A DNA stretch of 64,000 nt from Variovorax sp. Root473 (GCF_001426505.1 NZ_LMEV01000001.1:499380-563379); one strand, 5' to 3'; counted from the first letter of the stretch, positions 44,946-53,126 are shown. Numbers and translations: made by a program. The notes: generated by a model not told the origin, from the letters alone.

Positions 44946-46058
44946 TCAGGCACCGACGCCAAACGCCGGGTCGTAGCGCACCTCGCCGACCGGCCATGTG
45001 CCGTGGAACGACACGGCCTGGAAGTACGCCGGCGGCACGCCCGGCAACACCAGGCCCGGCCGCACGACGAAGCCGAAGCGGCCATAGAAGGCCGGGTCGC
45101 CCAGGAGCACGCAGCCTTGCGCTTGGGCGTCGCACAGGCCCGCCAGCGCAGCGCCCATCAGCAGCCGGCCGATGCCCTGCCCCTGGCGCGCGGGGGCCAC
45201 CGAGATCGGGCCCAGGCCATGCCAGCCGGTCGTGCCATCGGAAATGGCCACGGGCGACAGCGCGACATGGCCGACGATCTCGCCACCGTCTTCGACCACG
45301 AGCGACAGCGTGAGCCGATCGGCCGCACGCAAGGCGTCGACGATGAGATGCTCGGTGCCGGCGGCATGCGGTGCCTCGGCAAACGCGGCCACCGTCAATT
45401 GCCGGATGGCGGCCTCGTCGCCCGGTTGCTCGGGGCGAACCACCGGCCCCGACCCCGCCCGCCGCGCCGCCTCCACCTTCTTCTGCGTGTCGGCATCCAC
45501 CAACGCCCGCATCGCGCGGAACAGCGGCCGGCTGCCGGTGTGCTTCTGGCCGTAGGCGAGGTTGAATTCGTAGTCGAAGTCCGGCGGGTTCGCGCCCTGG
45601 TTGTGCTGCAGCAACGTCTCGAGCTTGTCCAGCGCCTTCACCGCCTGGGCCTCGGGCGTTTCGGCCCTTTCGTACTCGTCCCACAGCGCCAGGATGCCAG
45701 CGCGCAGCGGCGCGTCGAGCGTGCGCGTGAGCAGTTGCAGGTCTTCGCGCTCCTGCGCGCTCTTGTCGGGATGCGCGCCTTGCGCGATGGCGGGAATGTC
45801 GCCATGGATAGCCTCGCCCAGGTCGTGCACCACGCACATCTTCAGCACCTTGAGCAGGTCGAGGTCGGCCAGCTCGTCCTCGAAGGCCATGGCCATCAGG
45901 CACAGGCGCCAGCTGTGCTCGGCCGTGCTCTCGGGGCGGCCCGAGGCGGTGTGCGCGCTGCGCAGCACGCTCTTGAGGCGCTCGGCCTCGCGAAGGAAGC
46001 CCAGCCTTCCCTTGATCTGATCGATGTCCATCTCGTCGTCTCGTTCGTCCTGACTCAT
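44946..46058 (-). CDS. HD-domain phosphohydrolase fused to a GNAT acetyltransferase
   Basis: A 370-residue two-domain protein. Residues 1-195 are a YfbR/YqhD-like HD domain: STAEHSWRLCLMAMAF gives the first histidine, VVHDLGEAIHGDIPA the HD pair, and ETPEAQAVKALDKLETLLQH the distal aspartate. Proteins of this class are 5'-deoxynucleotidases. From about residue 205, VVRPEQPGDEAAIRQLTVAAF begins a complete GNAT domain of the YhbS type, with acetyl-CoA motif ISVAPARQGQGIGRLLMGAAL and the end GDPAFYGRFGFV. The two domains are normally separate proteins. The join (DTQKKVEAARRAGSGP) is in frame with no sign of a frameshift. The start is 46058, or 46031 as an alternative. Confidence 0.85.
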   Translation of the reverse strand: MSQDERDDEMDIDQIKGRLGFLREAERLKSVLRSAHTASGRPESTAEHSWRLCLMAMAFEDELADLDLLKVLKMCVVHDLGEAIHGDIPAIAQGAHPDKSAQEREDLQLLTRTLDAPLRAGILALWDEYERAETPEAQAVKALDKLETLLQHNQGANPPDFDYEFNLAYGQKHTGSRPLFRAMRALVDADTQKKVEAARRAGSGPVVRPEQPGDEAAIRQLTVAAFAEAPHAAGTEHLIVDALRAADRLTLSLVVEDGGEIVGHVALSPVAISDGTTGWHGLGPISVAPARQGQGIGRLLMGAALAGLCDAQAQGCVLLGDPAFYGRFGFVVRPGLVLPGVPPAYFQAVSFHGTWPVGEVRYDPAFGVGA

Positions 46059-46098
46059 TTTCAGGCCGAGCCTAAGCGATCCGGACGCAGGCCGCCCG

Positions 46099-46686
46099 TT
46101 ACAGCGCCGGCCCCAGCCCGATCGGCGCAGGCACCACGTTGACGATGCGCGTGAACAGTGCGGCGTAGACCTCGTCGGGCGCGTTCTGGTCGGAGAACAG
46201 ATCGCGGTTCTCGCCGAAGGCCGCGTCGAGCTCGCGCCAGTCGTCCTTGCCGAGCACGCGCTCGGCCAGCGGAAGGATCTCGCGCTCCTCCTGCGCCATG
46301 TGGTCCAGGTAGAAGCTCACGTACTCGTTCATCGCCCATTCAAAGGCCGCACGCCGCGGCTCGCCGAGCATCTCGAACGCGAGCAGCGCGTGCTCGACGT
46401 GGCGGATCTTGCGCTCGCCCCAGGCATGGTCGTTGTCGAGCTTGTCCATCAGGTCGCGCGAGATCGGCGTGCAGGCGCGCAGCCGGGGAAAGAGCAGCTC
46501 GGTCTCCTTCGGGTGGTGGCGCTTCTCGGGAAACTCGTCCACGTAGAACAGCATCGCGCGCAGCGTCGCGAAGTCGGGCATCGTGCCCTTGCGGCGGTGC
46601 TGGTCGAGCAGCATCACGATGGAACGCAGCATGGCCGCCAGCGCGGCGTGCTCCTGGCGAATGATCTTCACCGCGACATGGGTCAT
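46099..46686 (-). CDS. Hemerythrin-like (HHE) domain protein
   Basis: A 195-residue protein with a four-helix HHE fold. The di-iron ligands are distributed through IIRQEHAALAAMLRSI, EFPEKRHHPKETELLFPRL, LDNDHAWGERKIRHVEHAL and FYLDHMAQEEREILPLAE. Such proteins bind O2 or sense NO/redox changes in the cytoplasm. The start at 46686 has AAGGAGA eight bases ahead. A near-consensus FNR box (46745-46758) sits 59 bases upstream, in the region shared with the divergent universal stress protein. This fits expression at low oxygen. Confidence 0.88.
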   Translation of the reverse strand: MTHVAVKIIRQEHAALAAMLRSIVMLLDQHRRKGTMPDFATLRAMLFYVDEFPEKRHHPKETELLFPRLRACTPISRDLMDKLDNDHAWGERKIRHVEHALLAFEMLGEPRRAAFEWAMNEYVSFYLDHMAQEEREILPLAERVLGKDDWRELDAAFGENRDLFSDQNAPDEVYAALFTRIVNVVPAPIGLGPAL

Positions 46687-46744
46687 GAGAGGTCTCCTTT
46701 TTTCTTCGAAGGCCCAAGGGTCGCAAGCCCGGGGCCGTGCGGGC

Positions 46745-46758
46745 TTGCTCCAGATCAA
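46745..46758. promoter_or_regulatory. FNR/Anr-like box between hemerythrin and UspA genes
   Basis: TTGCTCCAGATCAA matches TTGAT-N4-ATCAA with one mismatch. It is in the 153-base divergent region between the hemerythrin gene (start 46686) and the universal stress protein gene (start 46840). Confidence 0.6.
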
Positions 46759-46839
46759 GGTCCGTGCATGCGGCCAGGCACAGACTGGCACGGCATCTCC
46801 TCATTTCTTTCTTCAACGCACTCCTGGAGGTTCCACACC

Positions 46840-47352
46840 ATGTACCAACACATCCTGGTTCCCGTCGACGGCAGTTCCACCTCCGGCGAAGGCCTGGCCG
46901 AAGCCATCCGCCTGGCCAGGCTCACCGGTGGGCGCCTGCGGCTCGTTCACATCCTCGACGAGCTCTCCTTCGCGCTCGGCATGGACGCCTACGCGGGCCA
47001 TTCGGGCGACTGGCTCGAGGTGCTGCGCACCAATGCCGTGACGCTGCTTGAGAAGGCCCGCGCCCAGGCGCAGGCCGAAGGCGTCGAAGCCGACGTCGTG
47101 CTGCGCGACGGCTTCAAGGCCGGTGCGGTCCACGACCAGGTGGTGACCGAGGCCATCGCCTCGAAGGCCGACCTCATCGTGCTCGGCACGCACGGACGGC
47201 GCGGCCTGAGCCGCTGGGCCATGGGCAGCAACGCGGAGCACATCCTGCGCATGGCGCCGGTGCCGGTGCTGCTGATCCGCGCACCCGAGGTCGCAGCCAG
47301 GCAAGACCACGAGCGCTTCAGCCTGCCGGACGGACGCGTGGCGAACCAGTGA
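46840..47352 (+). CDS. Universal stress protein, copy 2
   Basis: A 170-residue UspA-domain protein. It begins MYQHILVPVDGSSTSGEGLAEAI and carries the intact ATP-binding loop LIVLGTHGRRGLSRWAMGSNAEHILRMAPVPVLLIR, quoted here for its THGRRGLSRWAMGS core. A polar 20-residue tail follows. CTGGAGG precedes the ATG by nine bases. It is divergent from the hemerythrin gene and shares an FNR-like site with it, as expected for UspA paralogues induced by oxygen limitation. Confidence 0.9.
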   Translation: MYQHILVPVDGSSTSGEGLAEAIRLARLTGGRLRLVHILDELSFALGMDAYAGHSGDWLEVLRTNAVTLLEKARAQAQAEGVEADVVLRDGFKAGAVHDQVVTEAIASKADLIVLGTHGRRGLSRWAMGSNAEHILRMAPVPVLLIRAPEVAARQDHERFSLPDGRVANQ

Positions 47353-47380
47353 GTCTTGCGACCCGCGATCGCTCAAAAAC

Positions 47381-47420
47381 AAAAAGCGCGGGCCGGTATT
47401 GCACCGGCCCGCGCTTTTTC
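47381..47420. terminator. Bidirectional terminator between UspA and desaturase 2
   Basis: A 17-pair stem (AAAAAGCGCGGGCCGGT with its complement) closes over a short ATTGC loop. T5 follows on the plus strand and the A5 gives T5 on the minus strand. It ends both converging genes. Confidence 0.92.
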
Positions 47421-47434
47421 CTTGCCGGAGCCTC

Positions 47435-48619
47435 TCAGGCGTAGGAACGCAACCGCACCGCGAAGGCCGCCAGCGGCGCGATGCCGCTGGCTTCGGCGCG
47501 TTCGCACCAGTCCTGCAGCCGCTTCACGAGCTGCTCGCCAGTGGCGCCCGAACGGCTCCACAGCGCGGTCAGCTCGCGCCGCATCGCGTACATGGTCTCC
47601 AAGGCTTGCGAGGCCACCAGCGCTTGCGTGAGTTGGGCATGGCGGGTGGGGTCGAGTGCTTTTTCTTCCTTGCCGAGCCAGGGCCGCGCGGCGCGCAGTG
47701 CGCGGGCCTGGCTGGGTGCGAGCGCATGCATGCGGGCCAGCTCTTCGGTGCAGGCCTGCTTCAGCGAGCGCGAGTAGTTCGACAGCACGTCGTAGTGGTG
47801 CCGGATCACCGCCTGCACCGTGAGCAGGTCGATGGTGGCGCGCGGCGCCGTGAGGCGCGGCTTCGGCGCCAGGTGCTTCACCTTCGCCAGCCCCAGCGCC
47901 TGCAGCGCGCGGATGTAGACCCAGCCGATGTCGAACTCGAACCACTTGTTCGACAGCTTGGCCGAGGTCGGGAACGCGTGGTGGTTGTTGTGCAGCTCCT
48001 CGCCCCCGATCAGCAGGCCGATGGGAAAGATGTTCGTGCTCGCGTCCGCCGCCGGCCAGTTGCGGTAGCCCCAGAAGTGGCCGATGCCGTTGACCACGCC
48101 GGCGGCCCAGAACGGAATCCACGCGATCTGCACGAGCAGCACCAGCGCGCCCGGCAGCACGCCGAACAGCGCCATGTCGATCAGGCCCATGCACGTGATG
48201 CCCAGCGTCTGGTAGCGCGTGTAGAGCCGGCGCTCGAGCCAGTCGTCGGGCGTGCCGTGGCCGTAGCGGCTCAGCGTTTCGGGGTTGCGCGCCTCGGCCA
48301 CGTACAGCAGCACGCCGCCCCAGAGCACGCGCTTCAGACCCACCACCTGCGGGCTGTGCGGGTCCTCGGGCGTGTCGCACTTGGCGTGGTGCTTGCGGTG
48401 CACGGCGGCCCATTGCTTGGTGACCATGCCCGTCGTCAGCCAGAGCCAGAAGCGGAAGAAATGGCTGGCAATGGGGTGCAGGTCGAGCGCGCGGTGCGCC
48501 TGGTGGCGGTGCAGGAAGATGGTGACCGAGGCGATGGTGACGTGCGTCAGCGCCAATGCGGCCAGCAGCACGCCCCACCACGGGAGGTCGAGCGCGCCCG
48601 AGAAAAGAAAAGATGCCAT
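47435..48619 (-). CDS. Acyl-CoA/fatty-acid desaturase, copy 2
   Basis: A 394-residue membrane desaturase paralogous to the one at 16363-17577. Histidine boxes are HRHQAH, HRKHH (in AVHRKHHAKCDTPEDPHSP) and HNNHH (in GGEELHNNHHAFPTSAKLS). SHFFRFWLWL, YGHGTPDDWLER and NGIGHFWGYRNWPAADAS are shared nearly verbatim with copy 1. It also has the charged helical C-terminal extension. The start at 48619 (MASFLFSGALD) gives the first transmembrane helix. An FNR-like site lies 67 bases upstream. The enzyme uses O2, so regulation by oxygen would make sense, possibly as the low-oxygen isoform. Confidence 0.88.
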   Translation of the reverse strand: MASFLFSGALDLPWWGVLLAALALTHVTIASVTIFLHRHQAHRALDLHPIASHFFRFWLWLTTGMVTKQWAAVHRKHHAKCDTPEDPHSPQVVGLKRVLWGGVLLYVAEARNPETLSRYGHGTPDDWLERRLYTRYQTLGITCMGLIDMALFGVLPGALVLLVQIAWIPFWAAGVVNGIGHFWGYRNWPAADASTNIFPIGLLIGGEELHNNHHAFPTSAKLSNKWFEFDIGWVYIRALQALGLAKVKHLAPKPRLTAPRATIDLLTVQAVIRHHYDVLSNYSRSLKQACTEELARMHALAPSQARALRAARPWLGKEEKALDPTRHAQLTQALVASQALETMYAMRRELTALWSRSGATGEQLVKRLQDWCERAEASGIAPLAAFAVRLRSYA

Positions 48620-48685
48620 GCGTACGTACCCTTCAGACACGGTGGACAGTGGCCGCGATTCTCGAAAGCACCCCGCCCGCAGGCC

Positions 48686-48699
48686 TTGCGCCAGATCAA
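48686..48699. promoter_or_regulatory. FNR/Anr-like box between desaturase 2 and the response regulator
   Basis: TTGCGCCAGATCAA matches TTGAT-N4-ATCAA with one mismatch in the left arm plus the fifth base (TTGCG for TTGAT, two changed positions in that arm). It lies in the 180-base divergent region. This is the weakest of the five sites. Confidence 0.45.
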
Positions 48700-48799
48700 C
48701 GGCGCGCGCTGTGGCTGCCACGGCCGCGACTTGCGTGCTACGCTTCCCCGCGTCCTGCGCCCTCCCCGTGGCGCCGGCATTTTTTCTCCCAGCCCCCGC

Positions 48800-49528
48800 A
48801 TGACTTCTGCCCCCCACATCGCGGTGCTCGACGACGAGGTCGGCATCACGCTGCTGCTGGCCAACTACCTGCAGGGCCACGGCTTTCGCGTCACCCAGAT
48901 CCACGACGGTGCAGCGCTGCGGGCGCTCATGGCCGCCGACACGGCCGACCTCGTGCTGCTCGACCTCGGCCTGCCCGGCGAAGACGGCTTTTCCATTGCC
49001 CGCCACATCCGCGAGAACTGGCGCTGCGGCCTCGTGATCGTCACCGGCCGCGGCGATCCGGTCGACAAGGTGGTGGGCCTCGAAGTGGGCGCCGACGACT
49101 ACGTGACCAAGCCCTTCGACCTGCGCGAGCTGGCGGCGCGCGTCAAGGCCGTGCTGCGCCGCCTGACGCCCGACGCGTCGGCGGCGACGGCCGCCGCGCC
49201 CCCACCGCCCGAACGCCTGCGCTTCGCGGGCTGGCGCCTGGACACCGCCGCGCGCAGCCTCAGCAACGCACAGGGCGAGGCCGTGCCGCTGACCACCGGC
49301 GAGTTCGACCTGCTGTGCGCCTTCGCGCGGCATCCGGGCCGCGTGCTCTCGCGCGATTTCCTGCTCGAGCAGACGCGCGGTCGCGAGGCCGCGCCCTTCG
49401 ACCGCACGATCGACGTGCAGGTCGGCCGGCTGCGCAAGAAGATCGAGGCCAACGCCGACGATCCGCAGCTCATCAAGTCGGTGCGCGGCGCAGGCTACAT
49501 CCTGGTGCCGCCGGTCACCCATGGCTGA
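48800..49528 (+). CDS. OmpR-family response regulator
   Basis: A 242-residue regulator. The receiver domain begins IAVLDDEVGITLLLANYL, with the phosphoacceptor aspartate near residue 54 in LVLLDLGLPGEDGF and the conserved lysine in YVTKPFDLREL. A winged-helix domain follows a short Ala/Pro linker, ending GREAAPFDRTIDVQVGRLRKKIEANADDPQLIKSVRGAGYIL, quoted for its RTIDVQVGRLRKKI core. The start at 48800 is the only ATG before the receiver. It overlaps the sensor kinase gene by eight bases. Confidence 0.93.
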   Translation: MTSAPHIAVLDDEVGITLLLANYLQGHGFRVTQIHDGAALRALMAADTADLVLLDLGLPGEDGFSIARHIRENWRCGLVIVTGRGDPVDKVVGLEVGADDYVTKPFDLRELAARVKAVLRRLTPDASAATAAAPPPPERLRFAGWRLDTAARSLSNAQGEAVPLTTGEFDLLCAFARHPGRVLSRDFLLEQTRGREAAPFDRTIDVQVGRLRKKIEANADDPQLIKSVRGAGYILVPPVTHG

Positions 49529-51644
49529 CGACCACGCGCCGCCCCAGGCACCCATCGCAGGCCTCCCCTTGGGCGTCGAGGAAGGCAGCGTGTTCCGTTC
49601 GCTGTTCGCCGCGTACCCCGATTCGCTGCTGGTGGTGGACCAGTCGGGCCGCATCGTGCTGGCCAACCCTTCGGCCGCAGCCATGCTCGGCTACGCGGCC
49701 GACGAGCTCGTGGGCCTGAGCGTCGAAGCGCTCGTGCCTGACAGCATCCGCCCGCGCCACGCGGCGTTTCGCGAAGCCTACGGCCGCGCGCCGCGCCCGC
49801 GCCCGATGGGCACCGACATGGAACTCGTCGCCAAGCGCAAGGACGGCAGCGAAGTCATGGTCGAGATCGCGCTGAGCCCGCTGCAGAACCAGGGCCTGCC
49901 CTTCGTGGTGGCGGCCATCCGCGACATCGGCGCCTACCCGCGCGTGAAGCAGGCGCTGCAGCGCGCGCGCTACAGCGAACATCTTGCGCAACTGGGCCGC
50001 CTGGCCGTCGACACGCGCGACCTGCAGGTGGTGCTGGCGCAGGTGCCCGACATCGTCGCGACCGCGCTGCAGGTCGAAATCGCGATGGTGTGGCTGCTCG
50101 ATGGCAGCCAGCGCGAGTTCCGCCTCGCGAGCGGCGTAGGCCTGCTCACCGACGAGAGCGTTGGCCTGCGCATCGCCAACCGGCCCGACACGCAACCCGG
50201 CTACGTGCTCTCGCAAGGCCGCCCGGTCGTCGTGGCCGACTACCGCGAGGAGCGCCGCTTCGCCGTGCCGCCCGCGTACCTCGCGGCCGGGCTGGTCAGC
50301 GCGCTGGCCGTGCCGCTGTCCGACCGCGGCCGCGTGACCGGCATGCTGTCGGTGCGTGCCACGGCCGCACGGCGTTTCGGGGACGAGGAGATCCGCTTTC
50401 TCGAATCGGTAGCAAGCCTGCTGGCCACCAGCCTGCAGCGCGTGCAGACCGAAGAAGCACTGAACCACGCGCAGCGCCTGGAGAGCGTGGGCCAGCTCAC
50501 CGGTGGCATCGCGCACGACTTCAACAACCTGCTGACCATCATCCAGGGCAACCTGCAGGTGCTCGAAGAGCTGCCGCAGCTCGCAGCCGACGGCTACGCG
50601 CAGCAGCTCGTGGCCGCCGCCGCGCGCGCCAGCCGGCGCGGCGCCGAACTCACCGGCAAGCTGCTGGCCTTCTCGCGGCGCCAGATGCTGCAGCCCGACG
50701 CGGTCGACGTGCGGCAGATGCTGCACTCGCTCACCGACATGCTGCGCCGCACGCTCGACCAGCGCATCCAGATCGAGATCGATGCCGCCGACCCCTGCCC
50801 CGCCGTGCGCGCCGACCCGGGCCAGCTCGAATCGGCGCTGCTGAACATCGCCATCAACGCACGCGACGCCATGCCCGAGGGCGGCCGCCTGCACTTCCGC
50901 GCCGAAGCCTGCGACGCCCTGCCCGCCACCGTGCGCCAGGAACTGAGCGACGCCGACGCCGGCCGCCGCTTCGTCGCGCTCTCCATCGCCGACAGCGGCA
51001 CCGGCATGACCGAGGCGGTCATGGAGCACATCTTCGAGCCCTTCTTCACCACCAAGGACGCGGGGCGCGGCACCGGCCTGGGCCTGAGCACGGTGTACGG
51101 TTTCGTGAAGCAGTCGCGCGGCGCCATCGCCATCGACAGCAGGGTCAACGGCGGCACCACCGTGACGCTCTACCTGCCGCAGGTCGAGGCCGACGCGGCG
51201 AGTGCGGCGGCACCTGTCGATGAAGATCCCGTTGAGATCGAGGCCGAGGTCACGCTGGCACCGGGCCTGCGCGTGATGCTGGTCGAAGACGACGCCGAGG
51301 TGCGCCAGGTCGTCCACACCTTCCTGACCACGCTGGGCTGCGAGGTGGTGACCGCCGCCAACGCCGAGCAGGCCTTGCCCGCCATGGCGGCCGAGGCCAC
51401 GCCCTTCGACCTGCTGCTGAGCGACATCGCACTGGGCCCCGGCATGCGAGGCACGCGGCTGGCCGCCGAAGCGGTGCAACGCCAACCGCGGCTTGCGGTG
51501 CTGCTGATGTCGGGCTTCTCGGCGGAGCTGCTCGACGCCGACCGCGAAGCGCCACCGGGCTGGGAGCTGCTGCGCAAGCCCTATTCGCGCCGCGAACTCG
51601 CGCGGGCGATGGCGCGGGCGCTGCTCAACGTCGCTTCTTACTGA
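49521..51644 (+). CDS. Hybrid sensor histidine kinase (PAS-GAF-HisKA-HATPase-REC)
   Basis: A 707-residue soluble kinase with no transmembrane segment. A PAS domain (about residues 20-140, YPDSLLVVDQSGRIVLANPS) and a GAF domain (about 150-310, IVATALQVEIAMVWLLDGSQ, with SDRGRVTGMLSVRA) provide sensing. The phosphorylated histidine is in GGIAHDFNNLLTIIQGNL (about residue 332). ATP-binding N and G boxes are NIAINARDAMPEGG and DSGTGMT/GRGTGLGLSTVYGF. A C-terminal receiver starts VMLVEDDAEVRQVV, with its aspartate in LLLSDIALGPGM. It is cognate to the preceding response regulator. The cytoplasmic PAS-GAF layout suits redox, gas or metabolite sensing, but no heme or flavin ligand can be assigned. 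Confidence 0.92.
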   Translation: MADDHAPPQAPIAGLPLGVEEGSVFRSLFAAYPDSLLVVDQSGRIVLANPSAAAMLGYAADELVGLSVEALVPDSIRPRHAAFREAYGRAPRPRPMGTDMELVAKRKDGSEVMVEIALSPLQNQGLPFVVAAIRDIGAYPRVKQALQRARYSEHLAQLGRLAVDTRDLQVVLAQVPDIVATALQVEIAMVWLLDGSQREFRLASGVGLLTDESVGLRIANRPDTQPGYVLSQGRPVVVADYREERRFAVPPAYLAAGLVSALAVPLSDRGRVTGMLSVRATAARRFGDEEIRFLESVASLLATSLQRVQTEEALNHAQRLESVGQLTGGIAHDFNNLLTIIQGNLQVLEELPQLAADGYAQQLVAAAARASRRGAELTGKLLAFSRRQMLQPDAVDVRQMLHSLTDMLRRTLDQRIQIEIDAADPCPAVRADPGQLESALLNIAINARDAMPEGGRLHFRAEACDALPATVRQELSDADAGRRFVALSIADSGTGMTEAVMEHIFEPFFTTKDAGRGTGLGLSTVYGFVKQSRGAIAIDSRVNGGTTVTLYLPQVEADAASAAAPVDEDPVEIEAEVTLAPGLRVMLVEDDAEVRQVVHTFLTTLGCEVVTAANAEQALPAMAAEATPFDLLLSDIALGPGMRGTRLAAEAVQRQPRLAVLLMSGFSAELLDADREAPPGWELLRKPYSRRELARAMARALLNVASY

Positions 51645-52399
51645 AGCATCGCGGGCGCCGGCGCCAGGCAGCGCTGCACGAAGGCCGACAACGCGCCCAC
51701 GTCGGGAATCTGCACCTCGCGCCGCCCCTTGGTGGCAAAGCCGATGACCTTGTCGCGCGCCAGGCGCGAGAGTGCGCGGCTCACGCTTTCGAGCGTCATG
51801 CCCAGGTAGTTGCCGATTTCGGCGCGCGTCATGCGCAGCGTGATCTCGTCGGTGCGCATGCCACGGTCGGCCAGCGACTCGGCCCAGTAGCGCAGGAAGT
51901 CGGCCACGCGCGCATCGGCCGGCAAGGTGCACACCGACATCAGCGAATCGCGGTCGTGCGCGATCTCGCGGCTCATCGCGGCATGCAGCATCTGCAGCAG
52001 CGCGGGGTGCGTGGCGCAGGCGGCCAGCAGCGATTCGTAGGGCACGACCCAGACCTCGCCCGTGTCCATCGCCACGGCGTCGCACACGTAGCGCTGGCCC
52101 GCGATGCCGTCGAAGCCCAGCCAGTCGCCGCGGAACTTCAGGCCCACCACCTGCTCGCGCCCATCGGCCGAGAGATTCACGATCTTGAAGAAGCCCGAGT
52201 TCAGGATGTAGAGGTTGCCGAAACGTTCGCCGGCCTGGTAGATCACGTCGCCCGTGTGCACCATGCGGCGCTGCGGTTGCAGCTGCTCGGCCAGCAGGCG
52301 CAGGCGCTCGGCCGTGCGGCGGCCCGCGTTTTCCTTGTGCACCGCTGCCGGAAGCGGCCGAAGCGGGAGGATGGGGTTGGGGCGGGCACTCGTGAGCAT
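51638..52399 (-). CDS. FNR-like regulator (Crp/Fnr family) without N-terminal Fe-S cysteines
   Basis: A 253-residue regulator. The sensor domain resembles FNR (GDVIYQAGERFGNLYILNSGFFKIVNLSADGREQVVGLKFRGDWLGFDGIAG, cited in two parts GDVIYQAGERFGNLYI and GREQVVGLKFRGDWLGFDGI). The DNA-binding helix TRAEIGNYLGMTLESVSRALSRL carries E-SVSR, equivalent to the E--SR residues of FNR that read TTGAT. The N-terminal 40 residues have no cysteine, so the FNR [4Fe-4S] cluster cannot form in the usual way; cysteines occur only in YVCDAVA, LLAACATHP and SVCTLPA. It lies next to the cbb3 locus and overlaps the kinase gene tail by seven bases. It is the best local candidate to bind the FNR-type boxes, perhaps as a DNR-like heme/NO sensor or a different redox sensor. 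Confidence 0.87.
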   Translation of the reverse strand: MLTSARPNPILPLRPLPAAVHKENAGRRTAERLRLLAEQLQPQRRMVHTGDVIYQAGERFGNLYILNSGFFKIVNLSADGREQVVGLKFRGDWLGFDGIAGQRYVCDAVAMDTGEVWVVPYESLLAACATHPALLQMLHAAMSREIAHDRDSLMSVCTLPADARVADFLRYWAESLADRGMRTDEITLRMTRAEIGNYLGMTLESVSRALSRLARDKVIGFATKGRREVQIPDVGALSAFVQRCLAPAPAMLQ

Positions 52400-52558
52400 G
52401 GGGATTCCTCGGCGTTCTGTCTGTCTTGTGTGGCGTTGCCTGCGATCAGGCGATGTCTCGATGCTAGGAAGCGCGAGGCCCCGCAGTGACAACGGCCCGC
52501 ATCGGTGCGTAACGTCGGGTGAATGCTCTGTGTCCGGCGTGTAACAGCGGGGCGGTCC

Positions 52559-52572
52559 TTGATGTGCGTCAA
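52559..52572. promoter_or_regulatory. FNR/Anr-like box ahead of the OTCase-like gene
   Basis: TTGATGTGCGTCAA matches TTGAT-N4-ATCAA with one mismatch. It lies 39 bases ahead of the OTCase-like gene (start 52611) and 160 bases ahead of the divergent FNR-like gene. Confidence 0.65.
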
Positions 52573-52610
52573 GGCGCGCGCGGCCCGGGTGGCTAGCCTC
52601 CGCGAGACAC

Positions 52611-53108
52611 ATGTCGAACCTTGCCATGCACCCTTCCACCGCTGCGCTTTCGCCCCAGAAAGTCGCCAGCCTGCTGGGCCGCGCCCGGCTGCTCCAGCGC
52701 GCCGCGCTCGACGGCGCCGCGCCGCCGCGGCTGCTGCGCGCCAAGAATCTCGGCCTGCTCAGCGAGACCGGCGACAGCGAAGCGCTGGCCCTGCTGCGCC
52801 AGGCCGCTGAGGAACTGGGCGCGCAGGTCGCGACGGTGCGCTCCAGCCTGTCGCGCGACACGCCGCTGCAGGAACTGCAGCACACCGCGCGCATGCTCGG
52901 ACGGCTGTACGACGCCGTGGCCTGCGAGGGCATCGACGCCGCGCTGGTGCGGCAGATCGGCCAGCACGCAGGCATTCCAGTGCACGACGGCGCGGCGACC
53001 GACAGCCACCCCACGGCCGCGCTCGCTGAGCTGCTGGGCGAGCGCACGGCGCCGGCGGACAACCGGCGCTTCGTGCTGCAGGCGCTGCTGATCGAGAGCA
53101 TCGGCTGA
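52611..53108 (+). CDS. Ornithine-carbamoyltransferase-like N-terminal domain protein
   Basis: A 165-residue protein matching only the carbamoyl-phosphate-binding half of ornithine carbamoyltransferase. LLRAKNLGLLSETGDSEALALLRQAAEELGAQVATV aligns, in order, with the [31 protein letters not shown] region; quoted here only as RAKNLGLLSETGDSEALALL. ELQHTARMLGRLYDAVACEGID matches the SLADTARVLSRYVDGIVIR region, and IPVHDGAATDSHPTAALAELL matches VINGLTDEFHPCQALADLL. The STRTR carbamoyl-phosphate loop is replaced by GDSEA, so catalysis is not expected. The ornithine-binding half is absent. The start may be 52611 or 52626. A near-consensus FNR box lies 39 bases upstream, within the low-oxygen region. 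Role unknown. Confidence 0.65.
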   Translation: MSNLAMHPSTAALSPQKVASLLGRARLLQRAALDGAAPPRLLRAKNLGLLSETGDSEALALLRQAAEELGAQVATVRSSLSRDTPLQELQHTARMLGRLYDAVACEGIDAALVRQIGQHAGIPVHDGAATDSHPTAALAELLGERTAPADNRRFVLQALLIESIG

Positions 53109-53126
53109 GGACAGCGCAGCAGCGCC

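Noticed and set aside
52621-53091. Second plus-strand frame overlapping the OTCase-like gene
   Set aside because: Arg/Ala/Cys-rich shadow; the frame starting at 52611 carries the recognisable fold.
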